Source of the DNA: Glaciecola sp. UBA1851
GTDB lineage: Bacteria; Pseudomonadota; Gammaproteobacteria; Enterobacterales; Alteromonadaceae
NCBI GenBank assembly: GCA_002338515.1
Contig: DDIL01000186.1
Location: forward strand, 1-18,959
DNA length: 18,959 nt
Direction: 5' to 3'
Under the pieces are notes generated by a model that was given only the letters and a program-made list of their open reading frames with translations, searched no databases and was not told where the DNA came from. Shown in pieces: positions 7,684 through 15,734 of the stretch. Numbering within the stretch: the first letter of the stretch is position 1; the number at the start of each line of letters is the position of its first letter. A program made the position numbers and the translations under genes.

Positions 7684-8670
7684 ATGCAAAAGAAAAATCG
7701 TCTTAAAAGCCCTATCGCTAAGGGAGTTTCACTTGCTCTCGGAATGGGCTTAATGGCGCCAATTTATGCGCAACAAACCGATGAAGCTCCAAGTGCAGCC
7801 ACCGAAGAACAAGTAGAAGTCATTGCTGTAACCGGTATCCGTGGAAGTTTAATGCGGTCTATGGACACTAAACGCGAATCAGTCGGTGTAGTTGATGCAA
7901 TTAACGCTGAAGATATTGGTAAGTTTCCCGACACAAACTTAGCAGAATCATTACAACGTATTACAGGTGTATCAATCGACCGTCAAAACGGTGAAGGTTC
8001 ACGTGTCACCGTTCGTGGTTTTGGTGCCGATTTTAACTTAGTAACGCTAAACGGTAGACAACTGCCAACCAACTCCGGTTTAGGAAGGTCTTTTGATTTT
8101 GGTGACTTAGCTGCAGAGGGTGTATCGGGTGTTGAAATCTATAAAACAGGTAAAGCACACGTTCCTACTGGTGGTATAGGCGCAACTATCAACATTTTAT
8201 CGGTTAAACCGTTAGATAGCCGCGAAATGAACGCAAGCTTTGGTTTAAAAGCGGTAAATGATACTTCTACCATTACTGGTCAAGAATGGACTCCAGAATT
8301 TTCAGGAATTTATAGCAACACATTTATGGACGACACGTTCGGCGTAACGTTCATAGGAAGTATCCAAAAACGTAATAATGGCGCACAATCGGCGACTACT
8401 AACTTCTTCTCCGAAGTAGACGGTGGAACTATTCGCGATGGCATTAGTTTAGATGGAACACAACCATCTGAAGGCGATATTGTTGGTATTCCACGTAATA
8501 TAGTTTATTCAATTAGTGAAATAGAAAGAACGCGAACTAACGCGCAGTTAACACTACAATATGCACCTACGAGACGACCTAACTATTACGTTAGATTACA
8601 CCTATGCAGAACAAGAAGTATCAAACAGCTTCAACGATGTATCCTTCTGGGTAGCACAGGTTCCAGATGA
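7684..8670 (+). CDS. N-terminal fragment of the TonB receptor: signal peptide, TonB box, plug
   Basis: ATG 7684 begins a signal peptide with a basic head (MQKKNRLK) and cleavage after IYA|QQ. A candidate TonB box and the subfamily signature follow: VEVIAVTGIRGSL, then DIGKFPDTNLAESLQRI, GVSIDRQNGEGSRVTVRGF and LNGRQLP. The plug ends around GGIGATINILSVKPLD, and the first barrel strands follow. Genuine receptor sequence ends near residue 297 (APT); the last 32 or so residues are out-of-frame translation of the next barrel strands. Confidence 0.8.
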   Translation: MQKKNRLKSPIAKGVSLALGMGLMAPIYAQQTDEAPSAATEEQVEVIAVTGIRGSLMRSMDTKRESVGVVDAINAEDIGKFPDTNLAESLQRITGVSIDRQNGEGSRVTVRGFGADFNLVTLNGRQLPTNSGLGRSFDFGDLAAEGVSGVEIYKTGKAHVPTGGIGATINILSVKPLDSREMNASFGLKAVNDTSTITGQEWTPEFSGIYSNTFMDDTFGVTFIGSIQKRNNGAQSATTNFFSEVDGGTIRDGISLDGTQPSEGDIVGIPRNIVYSISEIERTRTNAQLTLQYAPTRRPNYYVRLHLCRTRSIKQLQRCILLGSTGSR

Positions 8671-10681
8671 AGTTTTATGGTCTGAAGGACCAATTGTATC
8701 GCCTCTAGTTTATTCAGAATTTGATCGGGAACCTGACTTCCCGCATGCAGCTGGTGGTGGTGCTTCACGAAATGAGTTGAATTCAGTTGGGCTTAATCTT
8801 GAATGGTTGCCAAACGATTACTTAGAATTAAGACTTGATTATCATGATTCGAGTTCACTTCGTGAGCCTGATGATTTAATCCGTGGTACAAGCTCAAACC
8901 TAACAGTAGCTGGCTTGCGTATTATAGAAGCCGATGACGGTTCACTTGGCCAGCGTTCAGCTACTACTATCGACTTCCGTGGTGATATTCCTGTTACTAC
9001 AACGACAGCCAACGAACCGTTGTCTCCTGATGACATGCGCTTAACCGGAAGTGTTTTCACGAACGCCTGGGCGGAAATGGATATTGAGCAAACTCAATTT
9101 TCAGGAAAGTGGTATGTTGATGACGACCAAACAATCGATTTTGGTGTAGGCTTATCAACGGTTGCTAACTTCGAAGCTAGTAGCCTAGTGCAACGAAATA
9201 CATGGGGTGCGCCACAAGCAAGCGCACTGGGTTCATTAACAGATTTGATGACACCAGCAAGCTTAACGGGAGTCTTTGATTCGTTTAGCTCTGGTAGTCA
9301 AATTAACAATAACTTCTTTACTTTTGATTATACTGAAGTAGCGGCACGCGCAGCATTCTTAGAATCATTAGATCCAAACAATCCGCTTTATTTGGCACCG
9401 GATAGCGCAAACCCAACTGGTAGTTGTGGCAATGGCTTCTGTCCTGATTTCGACCAAGGATTTGGTAACAACTTTGAAGAAGAAACAATCTCTGCCTTTG
9501 TACAATACAGACTACTAGGTGAAATTGGTGATTTGCCATACAGCCTATTAGTTGGCTTGAGATATGAAGAAACAGATGTCACATCAAGTTCTGCATCTCG
9601 AAACTACACAAGGGTAGAATGGGTAGCGGCAACAGAATTCATTGCTCGCGATGATGACACTGAAGTACCATCTGGGTTAGAAGCATCTTATGATAATTTG
9701 CTACCTAGTCTTGATTTCGATTTAGATGTAACTGACGAGATGAAAGTGCGTTATTCATATAGCACTACTATTGCGCGCGCAGGTTATGGGGCGTTGATTG
9801 GTAGTTTGAATATTGCTAACTTCATTCAATATAACTCTTCTGGTTTATACCGAGCAACTGGTAGTATTGGTAACCCTGGCTTACTTCCATATGAGTCTGA
9901 AAACCATGATGTTTCATACGAGTGGTATTATGATGATGCGAGTTACTTCTCAATTGGTTACTTTAATAAAACGGTGTCTAACTTTATAGGCTCTACGGTT
10001 TTAGAAGATGAAGCTATTTTCCCTGATTTAGCGTTCCCAGGTTTTGGTCCACTATATACTGATGCCGTCGCTGCTTTGGGTGGCACGCCATCAAACCAAG
10101 AAATACGAGATTGGATTTTTGCTAACCGAGCTGGTGAAGCAGGAGTAGATGTTGAAGCTGGTATTATTACTGGTGTAGTTGGAAGAGATTCCGCAGCAAC
10201 GTTTGACTTAGCGACTAACATAAACAGTCAAGACGAATTAACGATTGATGGTTGGGAAATTGCCATTCAGCACGATTTTGTTGATACTGGTTTTGGCTTT
10301 ATTGCCAACGCGACATTTGCTAATTCAGATAGAGAATTTAATCGGTTACTAAATGAAAACCAATTTGCTTTACCGGGTTTAAGTGATACTCGAAACTTCA
10401 TAGGTTATTATGATAAAGACGGTATCCAAATTCGACTAGCCTACAACTGGCGAGATGAGTGGTTAGCATTCGCTGGTGGCCCACAGCCAGGGTACGTTGA
10501 TGCATACGCACAATGGGACCTTAATGCTAGTTACGACTTCGACAATGGTTTAATAATATTCTTCGAAGGTATAAACGTAACTGATGAAACAACGCGTGGT
10601 TTTGCAAGAGCATATGAACAATCTGCTGGCGTAACACAAACCGGCGCTAGATATAACGTAGGTTTCCGATATAGCTTTTAA
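8573..10681 (+). CDS. C-terminal fragment of the TonB receptor: beta-barrel
   Basis: From DDLTITLDYTYAE onward the frame encodes about 700 residues of barrel with alternating aromatic strands and long acidic loops. One loop carries GSCGNGFCPDF, which could form a disulfide. The protein ends GARYNVGFRYSF, the C-terminal phenylalanine expected for BAM-dependent outer-membrane insertion. The ATG at 8561 lies upstream of the break in this frame and has no visible ribosome binding site, so independent translation is doubtful. Confidence 0.8.
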   Translation, partial: DDLTITLDYTYAEQEVSNSFNDVSFWVAQVPDEVLWSEGPIVSPLVYSEFDREPDFPHAAGGGASRNELNSVGLNLEWLPNDYLELRLDYHDSSSLREPDDLIRGTSSNLTVAGLRIIEADDGSLGQRSATTIDFRGDIPVTTTTANEPLSPDDMRLTGSVFTNAWAEMDIEQTQFSGKWYVDDDQTIDFGVGLSTVANFEASSLVQRNTWGAPQASALGSLTDLMTPASLTGVFDSFSSGSQINNNFFTFDYTEVAARAAFLESLDPNNPLYLAPDSANPTGSCGNGFCPDFDQGFGNNFEEETISAFVQYRLLGEIGDLPYSLLVGLRYEETDVTSSSASRNYTRVEWVAATEFIARDDDTEVPSGLEASYDNLLPSLDFDLDVTDEMKVRYSYSTTIARAGYGALIGSLNIANFIQYNSSGLYRATGSIGNPGLLPYESENHDVSYEWYYDDASYFSIGYFNKTVSNFIGSTVLEDEAIFPDLAFPGFGPLYTDAVAALGGTPSNQEIRDWIFANRAGEAGVDVEAGIITGVVGRDSAATFDLATNINSQDELTIDGWEIAIQHDFVDTGFGFIANATFANSDREFNRLLNENQFALPGLSDTRNFIGYYDKDGIQIRLAYNWRDEWLAFAGGPQPGYVDAYAQWDLNASYDFDNGLIIFFEGINVTDETTRGFARAYEQSAGVTQTGARYNVGFRYSF

Positions 10682-10705
10682 TACGAAAACTTATTAAGCC
10701 AGAAA

Positions 10706-10739
10706 CTCACCTTAGACGTAGTACTAAGGTGAGTTTTTT
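10706..10739 (+). terminator. Strong intrinsic terminator between receptor and halogenase operon
   Basis: CTCACCTTAG (10706-10715) and CTAAGGTGAG (10724-10733) form a perfect 10-bp stem with an 8-base loop, followed by TTTTTT. Only 14 bases separate the T-run from the halogenase start at 10754, leaving no room for a normal promoter between them. Confidence 0.9.
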
Positions 10740-10753
10740 AAAATTTAGGGCCT

Positions 10754-12304
10754 ATGAATTCTGACATTAATAACATCGTAGTAGTAGGTGGCGGAACAGC
10801 AGGTTGGCTAACCGCTGCTGTATTAGCTGCTCATTTCGATACAAACAGTAAATTCTCGATCACACTTATTGAATCACCTAATGTAAAAACCATTGGCGTT
10901 GGCGAAGGTACTTGGCCAACTATGGCATCTACACTTCGGCGTATAGGCATTTCTGAAGCACAGTTTATTAGTGAATGTGATGCTAGTTTTAAACAGGGTT
11001 CACGTTTTATTAATTGGAATGAAGGTGAAAGTTACTATCATCCATTTTCTTTACCGGTAGGTTATAAAGATATTAATGTTGTTGACCATTGGCTAGAAAC
11101 AAATAAAAGTCAGTCATTTGATGAGTTTTGTACCACCCAAGCTGGTGTATGTAATCATCACTTAGCACCTAAACAAGCCACCACACCAGAGTATGCTAAT
11201 GTAGTTAATTATGGTTACCATCTGAATGCTGGCAAGTTCGCTAACTTACTTAAAAACCACAGTATCAATAAGTTAGGTGTGAAACATATCTCAGCAGACG
11301 TCACATCCGTTAACTCAGATGATAGCTCGCACATTCAACATGTTGTGCTAGCGGATGGTTCAAAAATAAACGGCGACCTTTTTATAGATTGCACAGGGTT
11401 CAAACGTTTATTAATTTCTCAGCATTTAAAGGTACCATTTAAAAGCGTAAAAAATGTGTTGTTTAACGACCGTGCTATGGCTTTTCAAGTGCCATACAGC
11501 GATGATGATGCACCAATTAACTCCACCACCCATGCTACTGCACATAAAAATGGCTGGATTTGGGATATTTCGTTGCCTACGCGAAAGGGTATTGGCGTTG
11601 TGTATTCAAGTACGTATGGTAGCGAGCAAGAAGCGTTTGATACTGCTGAGGAATATATGAAATTACATATGCCTCATGTGAATATAAAAGATTTAAACTC
11701 TAATAAAATTGAAATTGATCCTGGGCACCTTGAGACATATTGGAAGGGTAACTGTGTTGCTATTGGTTTATCAGCAGGGTTTATTGATCCATTAGAAGCC
11801 ACCGCCATGATCCTGATTGAGTTCTCTGCGAAGTTTTTGCGTGAACACTTGCCTGCTTCAAAAAATGAACTAGATGTTTTAGCCAATAAATTCAATCAAC
11901 GCATGGATTTACATTGGAAAAATATTGTTGATTTTATCAAACTACATTATGTCCTTTCGAATAGAACGGATTCTGAGTATTGGTTAAATCATCGTGATGA
12001 AACTACCATACCAGAATCATTACAACGCTCTTTAATGATGTGGAAAAACAGAGCCCCCTGGCATGCTGATGTAGAAGTAGCTGAATCAATGTTTCCACCA
12101 GCCAGTTATCAATTTATACTGTACGGCATGGGATTTAATTCAAAAAGTACGCTTGCTAATAGGCGGCTAGCAAATCAAGAGCGCATGCATCTTAAAAATT
12201 TGCTTAATAACAAGCATGCAGAGCTAGAAAAATTATGTCAGCATCTTCCAACAAATAGGAAGTTGTTACGTGATATTAAACAAAGTTGGATGAACAGGGT
12301 ATAA
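10754..12304 (+). CDS. Flavin-dependent tryptophan-halogenase-like protein 1 (GEGTWP clade)
   Basis: The protein has 516 residues, normal for PF04820. The FAD-binding GGGTAGW lies at 12-18. The catalytic lysine of the PrnA type (Lys79 there) corresponds to K80 in ASFKQG, and the PLEAT box at 346-350 carries E348, apparently equivalent to the PrnA active-site glutamate. The GWxWxIP motif reads GWIWDIS-LP at 267-275, so serine replaces the motif proline. VGEGTWPTM marks a clade usually found beside TonB receptors and SapC, for which free tryptophan may not be the substrate. Such enzymes use FADH2, O2 and halide to make hypohalous acid; no flavin reductase is in the window. It heads an operon of four genes, with only 1 base to SapC. 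Halogenation is inferred from residues; the substrate is unknown. Confidence 0.88.
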   Translation: MNSDINNIVVVGGGTAGWLTAAVLAAHFDTNSKFSITLIESPNVKTIGVGEGTWPTMASTLRRIGISEAQFISECDASFKQGSRFINWNEGESYYHPFSLPVGYKDINVVDHWLETNKSQSFDEFCTTQAGVCNHHLAPKQATTPEYANVVNYGYHLNAGKFANLLKNHSINKLGVKHISADVTSVNSDDSSHIQHVVLADGSKINGDLFIDCTGFKRLLISQHLKVPFKSVKNVLFNDRAMAFQVPYSDDDAPINSTTHATAHKNGWIWDISLPTRKGIGVVYSSTYGSEQEAFDTAEEYMKLHMPHVNIKDLNSNKIEIDPGHLETYWKGNCVAIGLSAGFIDPLEATAMILIEFSAKFLREHLPASKNELDVLANKFNQRMDLHWKNIVDFIKLHYVLSNRTDSEYWLNHRDETTIPESLQRSLMMWKNRAPWHADVEVAESMFPPASYQFILYGMGFNSKSTLANRRLANQERMHLKNLLNNKHAELEKLCQHLPTNRKLLRDIKQSWMNRV

Positions 12305-12305
12305 G

Positions 12306-13025
12306 ATGTCGAATTACGAAATGCTAAATAATGTGGCACATGCAGATTTGAAAATTAAGTTAGATCGCACGCCTGAACTAGGTGATGACGTAATGTTTTG
12401 TATGACCTATCCGTTTGAGTTTCGGCTCGCCTTGTCTCACTATCCAATTTTGATTTACAGAGACAAAGACAACAATACTACTTTCCCAATTGCACTATTT
12501 GGTTTTGAAGAGGGTGAAAACTTATTTTTAAATAATCATGGCTGGAACGCGCGTTATATTCCAATTATGGTACAAAGACAGCCATTCTCCATTGGCTTCC
12601 AACAAATTGAAGGAAGCGACGAAAAACAACAAGTAATTACCTTCAATCCTGCCCATCCACGAGTAAACAAAACAGCGGGCGAAGCTGTATTTAACGAAAT
12701 GGGGGCGTATACGCCTTATTTAGAGCAAGTAGTAAAAATGCTTGAATCAATTGACGCAGGCCATCAACAAAATAAATTGTTAGTAGATGCGTTGGAAAAA
12801 CACGAGCTATTAGAAGATACAACCATTGCTATTACATTAAAAGATGGCACAAATTACGAGTTAGTTGGTTTTAGCACCATAGCAGATGACAAATTTGAAG
12901 CATTATCAGCAGACGCATTAAAAGAGTTAAATGATCAGAAATTATTATTGCCTATCACCATGCTTATGGCTTCTATGTCAAACTTGGGTAACTTAGTGGA
13001 CATCCGCAACGCAAACTTAGGGTAG
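12306..13025 (+). CDS. SapC family protein
   Basis: The protein has 239 residues with no signal peptide or membrane segment. The layout fits SapC (PF07277): an N-terminal YEMLNNVAHADLKI, then YPFEFRLALSHYPILI, FGFEEGENLFLNNHGWNARYIP, and a C-terminal segment on which the final helix rests (LNDQKLLLPITM). The start ATG follows AGGG at 12296-12299 by 6 bases and lies 1 base after the halogenase stop, so the two are translationally coupled. SapC is named after an S-layer-associated gene, but its biochemical role is not established. It regularly accompanies TonB receptors and halogenase-like genes, so a role as partner or chaperone of halogenase 1 is a reasonable guess. Confidence 0.85.
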   Translation: MSNYEMLNNVAHADLKIKLDRTPELGDDVMFCMTYPFEFRLALSHYPILIYRDKDNNTTFPIALFGFEEGENLFLNNHGWNARYIPIMVQRQPFSIGFQQIEGSDEKQQVITFNPAHPRVNKTAGEAVFNEMGAYTPYLEQVVKMLESIDAGHQQNKLLVDALEKHELLEDTTIAITLKDGTNYELVGFSTIADDKFEALSADALKELNDQKLLLPITMLMASMSNLGNLVDIRNANLG

Positions 13026-13033
13026 AGCTTCAC

Positions 13034-14044
13034 ATGACGATGAACTATGGTACACCCATTCAAGAAATAGCGTGTTCACCGTCAAACCTCCCTGAACAGG
13101 TTTACTCATTAACTGAGCCAGCGGTACTTAGGGGATTATTATCTGAGTGGCCCATAGTTCAGCAGTCGTTAATATCAAACAAAGCCGTTGTTGCCTATAT
13201 TAATGAGTCATATAACGGGCAACCTGTGAATGCGTTTATGGCGAAACCTGAAACAAATGGACGCATTTTTTACAATGAGTCGGTAGATGGGTTTAACTTT
13301 GTGCAATCTAAGGTGTATCTTGATGATGCCCTTAATAAAATTATTGAAGTTTCTGAGCACCCCAACCCGCCCACTTACTATGTAGGCTCACTAGAAACAC
13401 ACAATCATGTACCTAAGTTAGCAAGTGATAATCAACTTATTCTAAATAACAACGATGCACGACAAAGTATTTGGTTAGGTAATCGCTCGGTTATTGCGCC
13501 ACATTATGACTTTCCCGACAACTTGGCTTGTTGCGTGATTGGTGAAAGAAAATTTACGCTGTTCCCACCTGAACAACAACGCAATTTATACATCGGGCCA
13601 ATAGATTTTAATCCGGCTGGACAACCCATCAGCATGGTCAATATCCAACAACCAGATTTAAAGCAGTACCCTAAATTTGAACAAGCCATGCACGCGGCTA
13701 AAACGTCAACCTTGCGACCCGGTGATGCCATATTTATTCCCAGCATGTGGTGGCATTCAGTTGAAAGTTTGAGCACACTTAACGGACTGGTTAATTATTG
13801 GTGGAGGAATACGCCAAATTATTTAGGCGTGCCGTCTCATGCACTTTTACATGCCATGCTAAGCATTAAACATCTGCCTGCTCAGCAGAGGGCAGCATGG
13901 AAGAATTTGTTTAACGATTACGTTTTCGAACAACCAGAAGACTTTTACGATCATTTACCTGAGCAGTTAAAGCAAAAACAAATTGAAATGACAGAATTAA
14001 CGGCACAGAAAATACGTGCCCACCTTATAAATAAATTAAAATAA
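13034..14044 (+). CDS. JmjC/cupin_8-type Fe(II)/2-oxoglutarate oxygenase
   Basis: The protein has 336 residues. The cupin_8 core is visible: SIWLGNRSVIAPHYDFPDN with H157-Y-D159 as metal ligands, ERKFTLFPPEQ as the following strand, and RPGDAIFIPSMWWHSVESL with H241 as third ligand. WWR after it is typical. Relatives hydroxylate amino-acid side chains or small molecules; annotated neighbours of TonB/halogenase clusters are often called 'cupin-like' or Pass1-related. ATG 13034 is preceded by TAGAG; ATG 13040 is a possible alternative. The gene lies 8 bases after SapC and 20 before halogenase 2, inside the operon. The target is unknown; a product of the flanking halogenases or a protein such as SapC are both possible. 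Confidence 0.85.
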   Translation: MTMNYGTPIQEIACSPSNLPEQVYSLTEPAVLRGLLSEWPIVQQSLISNKAVVAYINESYNGQPVNAFMAKPETNGRIFYNESVDGFNFVQSKVYLDDALNKIIEVSEHPNPPTYYVGSLETHNHVPKLASDNQLILNNNDARQSIWLGNRSVIAPHYDFPDNLACCVIGERKFTLFPPEQQRNLYIGPIDFNPAGQPISMVNIQQPDLKQYPKFEQAMHAAKTSTLRPGDAIFIPSMWWHSVESLSTLNGLVNYWWRNTPNYLGVPSHALLHAMLSIKHLPAQQRAAWKNLFNDYVFEQPEDFYDHLPEQLKQKQIEMTELTAQKIRAHLINKLK

Positions 14045-14064
14045 CGCGAAGTGTATTGAATACC

Positions 14065-15561
14065 ATGACTGAACATAAACTGATAAATAAAGTGGTAATT
14101 GCTGGCGGTGGCACGGCGGGTTGGATGGCAGCGGCTACTATTGCTGCAACAATTGGTAAACGGCTAAATATTACCTTAGTTGAATCAGACGACATTCCTA
14201 CTGTAGGTGTTGGTGAGGCCACGGTTCCATCATTAATGACTATCCATCAGTTGTTAAAAATCCACGAAGCCGATTTTCTAAAGGCCGTGAATGGAACCTA
14301 TAAACTCGGCATTATGTTCGAGAATTGGACTCAGTTAGACCATAAGTATTTTCATTCATTCGGAAAGTCAGGGATGTCTTGTTGGGCAGCCGGATTTCAC
14401 CATTTTTGGCTACGAGCGCAAGAGCAGAAAATGGCTAAGAATTTCTCTGAATATAGTCTAGAAACGCTAGCTGCCGAAAAAGGCAGGTTTGCCCATACCA
14501 AAGATCAAAGCTTAAATTATGCATATCATTTAGATTCAGCAAGGTATGGCCAGTTTCTTCGTGGGATTGCCGAAAAACATGGTGTTAAACGTGTTGAGGG
14601 CAAAATAGACACAGTAAACCTACATAAACTATCAGGTAATATCGAATCCCTATTATTAGCCTCTGGGCAATTGGTTGAAGGTGACTTATTTATTGATTGC
14701 ACCGGCTTTCGTTCGTTATTGTTAGGTGATGCCCTTAAGGTTGGCTATAACGATTGGAGTGACATGCTTCCGGCAAATGCCGCATATGCTGTACAAACTA
14801 AATCACATCGTCCTGCCGTGCCATACACTCGCTCTATTGCTATAGATGCAGGTTGGCGTTGGCAAATACCGCTACAACATCGAGTTGGGAATGGCGTGGT
14901 ATTTTCAACCAACTTTAAAAGTGAAGAAAGTGCACTACAAGACTTATTAAAAGGCATAGATGGAGAGCCACTTACCGATCCTCGCCTAATTCGTTTTACC
15001 ACAGGACAAAGAAAGGAGTTTTGGCATAAAAACTGTGTATCAGTTGGACTGTCAAGCGGGTTTATTGAACCGTTAGAGTCAACTAGTATTCATTTAATAC
15101 AACAAGCCATTGTTTGGTTAATTAGCCTGTTTCCAACTGAAGGTATTGACCAAAATCTTATTAATCGCTTTAACCAACAAATGACCGCAGAAACAGAAAC
15201 GATACGTGATTTTATTGTGCTTCATTACCATTTACAGCAACGAGATGATCATGAATTTTGGTGTTATTTGAGAGAAATGAAAGTGTCAGACCGCTTACAG
15301 CAAATGTTAGATTTGTTTCATAATAACGGCACTATTATTGAAGAACAAGACGATTTATTTGCCGAGAACTCTTGGGTACAAGTTATGATGGGGCAAGGTT
15401 TAACGCCTAAGCAGTATCATCCTATCGTTGACATGATGAGTGACCGGGATTTAAACAATTTTATGCGCCAACAAGAAACAAATATTCAAAAACAGTTAAC
15501 AAGTTTGCCTATGCATACTCAGTTTATTCAATATTTTATGAGTCAATCAGCAAGTCGCTAA
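14065..15561 (+). CDS. Flavin-dependent tryptophan-halogenase-like protein 2 (canonical motifs)
   Basis: The protein has 498 residues from ATG 14065; TTG 14056, preceded by GAAG at 5 bases, is an alternative that adds three residues. All PrnA-type landmarks are present: GGGTAGWM near the N-terminus, VGEATVPSL, the catalytic lysine K80 in TYKLGI, GWRWQIP at 263-269, and FIEPLEST with E338. It is closer to textbook tryptophan halogenases than halogenase 1, and the two are well diverged, so they likely act on different substrates or positions. It closes the operon, and a terminator follows at 15594. Chloride or bromide choice cannot be read from sequence; bromide is abundant in the sea. No flavin reductase lies nearby, so a housekeeping one is presumably used. 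Confidence 0.9.
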   Translation: MTEHKLINKVVIAGGGTAGWMAAATIAATIGKRLNITLVESDDIPTVGVGEATVPSLMTIHQLLKIHEADFLKAVNGTYKLGIMFENWTQLDHKYFHSFGKSGMSCWAAGFHHFWLRAQEQKMAKNFSEYSLETLAAEKGRFAHTKDQSLNYAYHLDSARYGQFLRGIAEKHGVKRVEGKIDTVNLHKLSGNIESLLLASGQLVEGDLFIDCTGFRSLLLGDALKVGYNDWSDMLPANAAYAVQTKSHRPAVPYTRSIAIDAGWRWQIPLQHRVGNGVVFSTNFKSEESALQDLLKGIDGEPLTDPRLIRFTTGQRKEFWHKNCVSVGLSSGFIEPLESTSIHLIQQAIVWLISLFPTEGIDQNLINRFNQQMTAETETIRDFIVLHYHLQQRDDHEFWCYLREMKVSDRLQQMLDLFHNNGTIIEEQDDLFAENSWVQVMMGQGLTPKQYHPIVDMMSDRDLNNFMRQQETNIQKQLTSLPMHTQFIQYFMSQSASR

Positions 15562-15573
15562 ACGCCATACAAA

Positions 15574-15619
15574 CTATAAATATTGGTTTATAGAAAGGTC
15601 GCATAGGTGGCCTTTTTTT
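15574..15619 (+). terminator. Intrinsic terminator of the halogenase operon, with preceding hairpin
   Basis: A first hairpin, CTATAAA-TATTGG-TTTATAG (15574-15593), directly abuts a second, AAAGGTC (15594-15600) with GGCCTTT (15609-15615, one G-T pair), which runs into a T-tract to 15619. The second hairpin is the terminator. Confidence 0.75.
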
Positions 15620-15647
15620 ACATTCAACTAAAAGCCCAAATAGTTAT

Positions 15648-15716
15648 AATTAGATTATTATCTAAAAAATAATAGTTGACACAATTAGATTAACACTTAT
15701 ATTTAAAATTAGATTT
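15648..15716. promoter_or_regulatory. Three direct repeats AATTAGATT around the integrase promoter, candidate operator
   Basis: AATTAGATTA occurs at 15648-15657 and 15683-15692, and AATTAGATTT at 15707-15716. One copy lies upstream of -35, one in the spacer and one just after -10. TAGAT-TATT-ATCTA (15651-15664) adds a small inverted repeat. The layout suits an autoregulator or recombinase arm-binding sites; this is inference, since the region is AT-rich. Confidence 0.45.
15676..15703 (+). promoter_or_regulatory. Promoter of the recombinase module
   Basis: TTGACA (15676-15681) is a perfect -35 box, with a 16-base spacer and TATATT (15698-15703) as -10. Transcription would begin about 25 bases before the ATG at 15735. 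Confidence 0.65.
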
Positions 15717-15734
15717 ATATAGAGTTAATCAAAC

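Larger units (their letters stand above)
7684..10681 (+). pseudogene. TonB-dependent receptor (TIGR01782-like), split by one extra base near 8571
   Basis: Removing one base near 8571 joins two frames into a receptor of 998 residues, a normal length for the Xanthomonas/Caulobacter subfamily. Frame 1 reads ..LQYAPT then runs into PNYYVRLHLCRTRS and stops at 8670. Frame 2 reads DDLTITLDYTYAEQ and stays open to 10681. Receptors of this type move large substrates across the outer membrane using TonB/ExbBD energy, and each half is well conserved. As written, the gene would give a plug with the first strands but no barrel, so uptake would fail. The base could be a sequencing error, because no other damage is visible. 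The gene lies between the SGNH-TPR gene and a terminator preceding the halogenase operon. Confidence 0.85.

Noticed and set aside
8561..8575. Programmed ribosomal frameshift in the receptor gene
   Set aside because: There is no slippery heptamer or obvious downstream structure, and TonB receptors are not known to use recoding. An indel is simpler.
8842..10221. Several minus-strand open frames inside the receptor gene
   Set aside because: They lie opposite a conserved beta-barrel reading frame and show no recognisable protein features or start signals.
15648..15716. AATTAGATT repeats considered as a CRISPR array
   Set aside because: There are only three 9-10-base copies with unequal spacing (35 and 24 bases) in AT-rich promoter DNA, and no cas gene is nearby.
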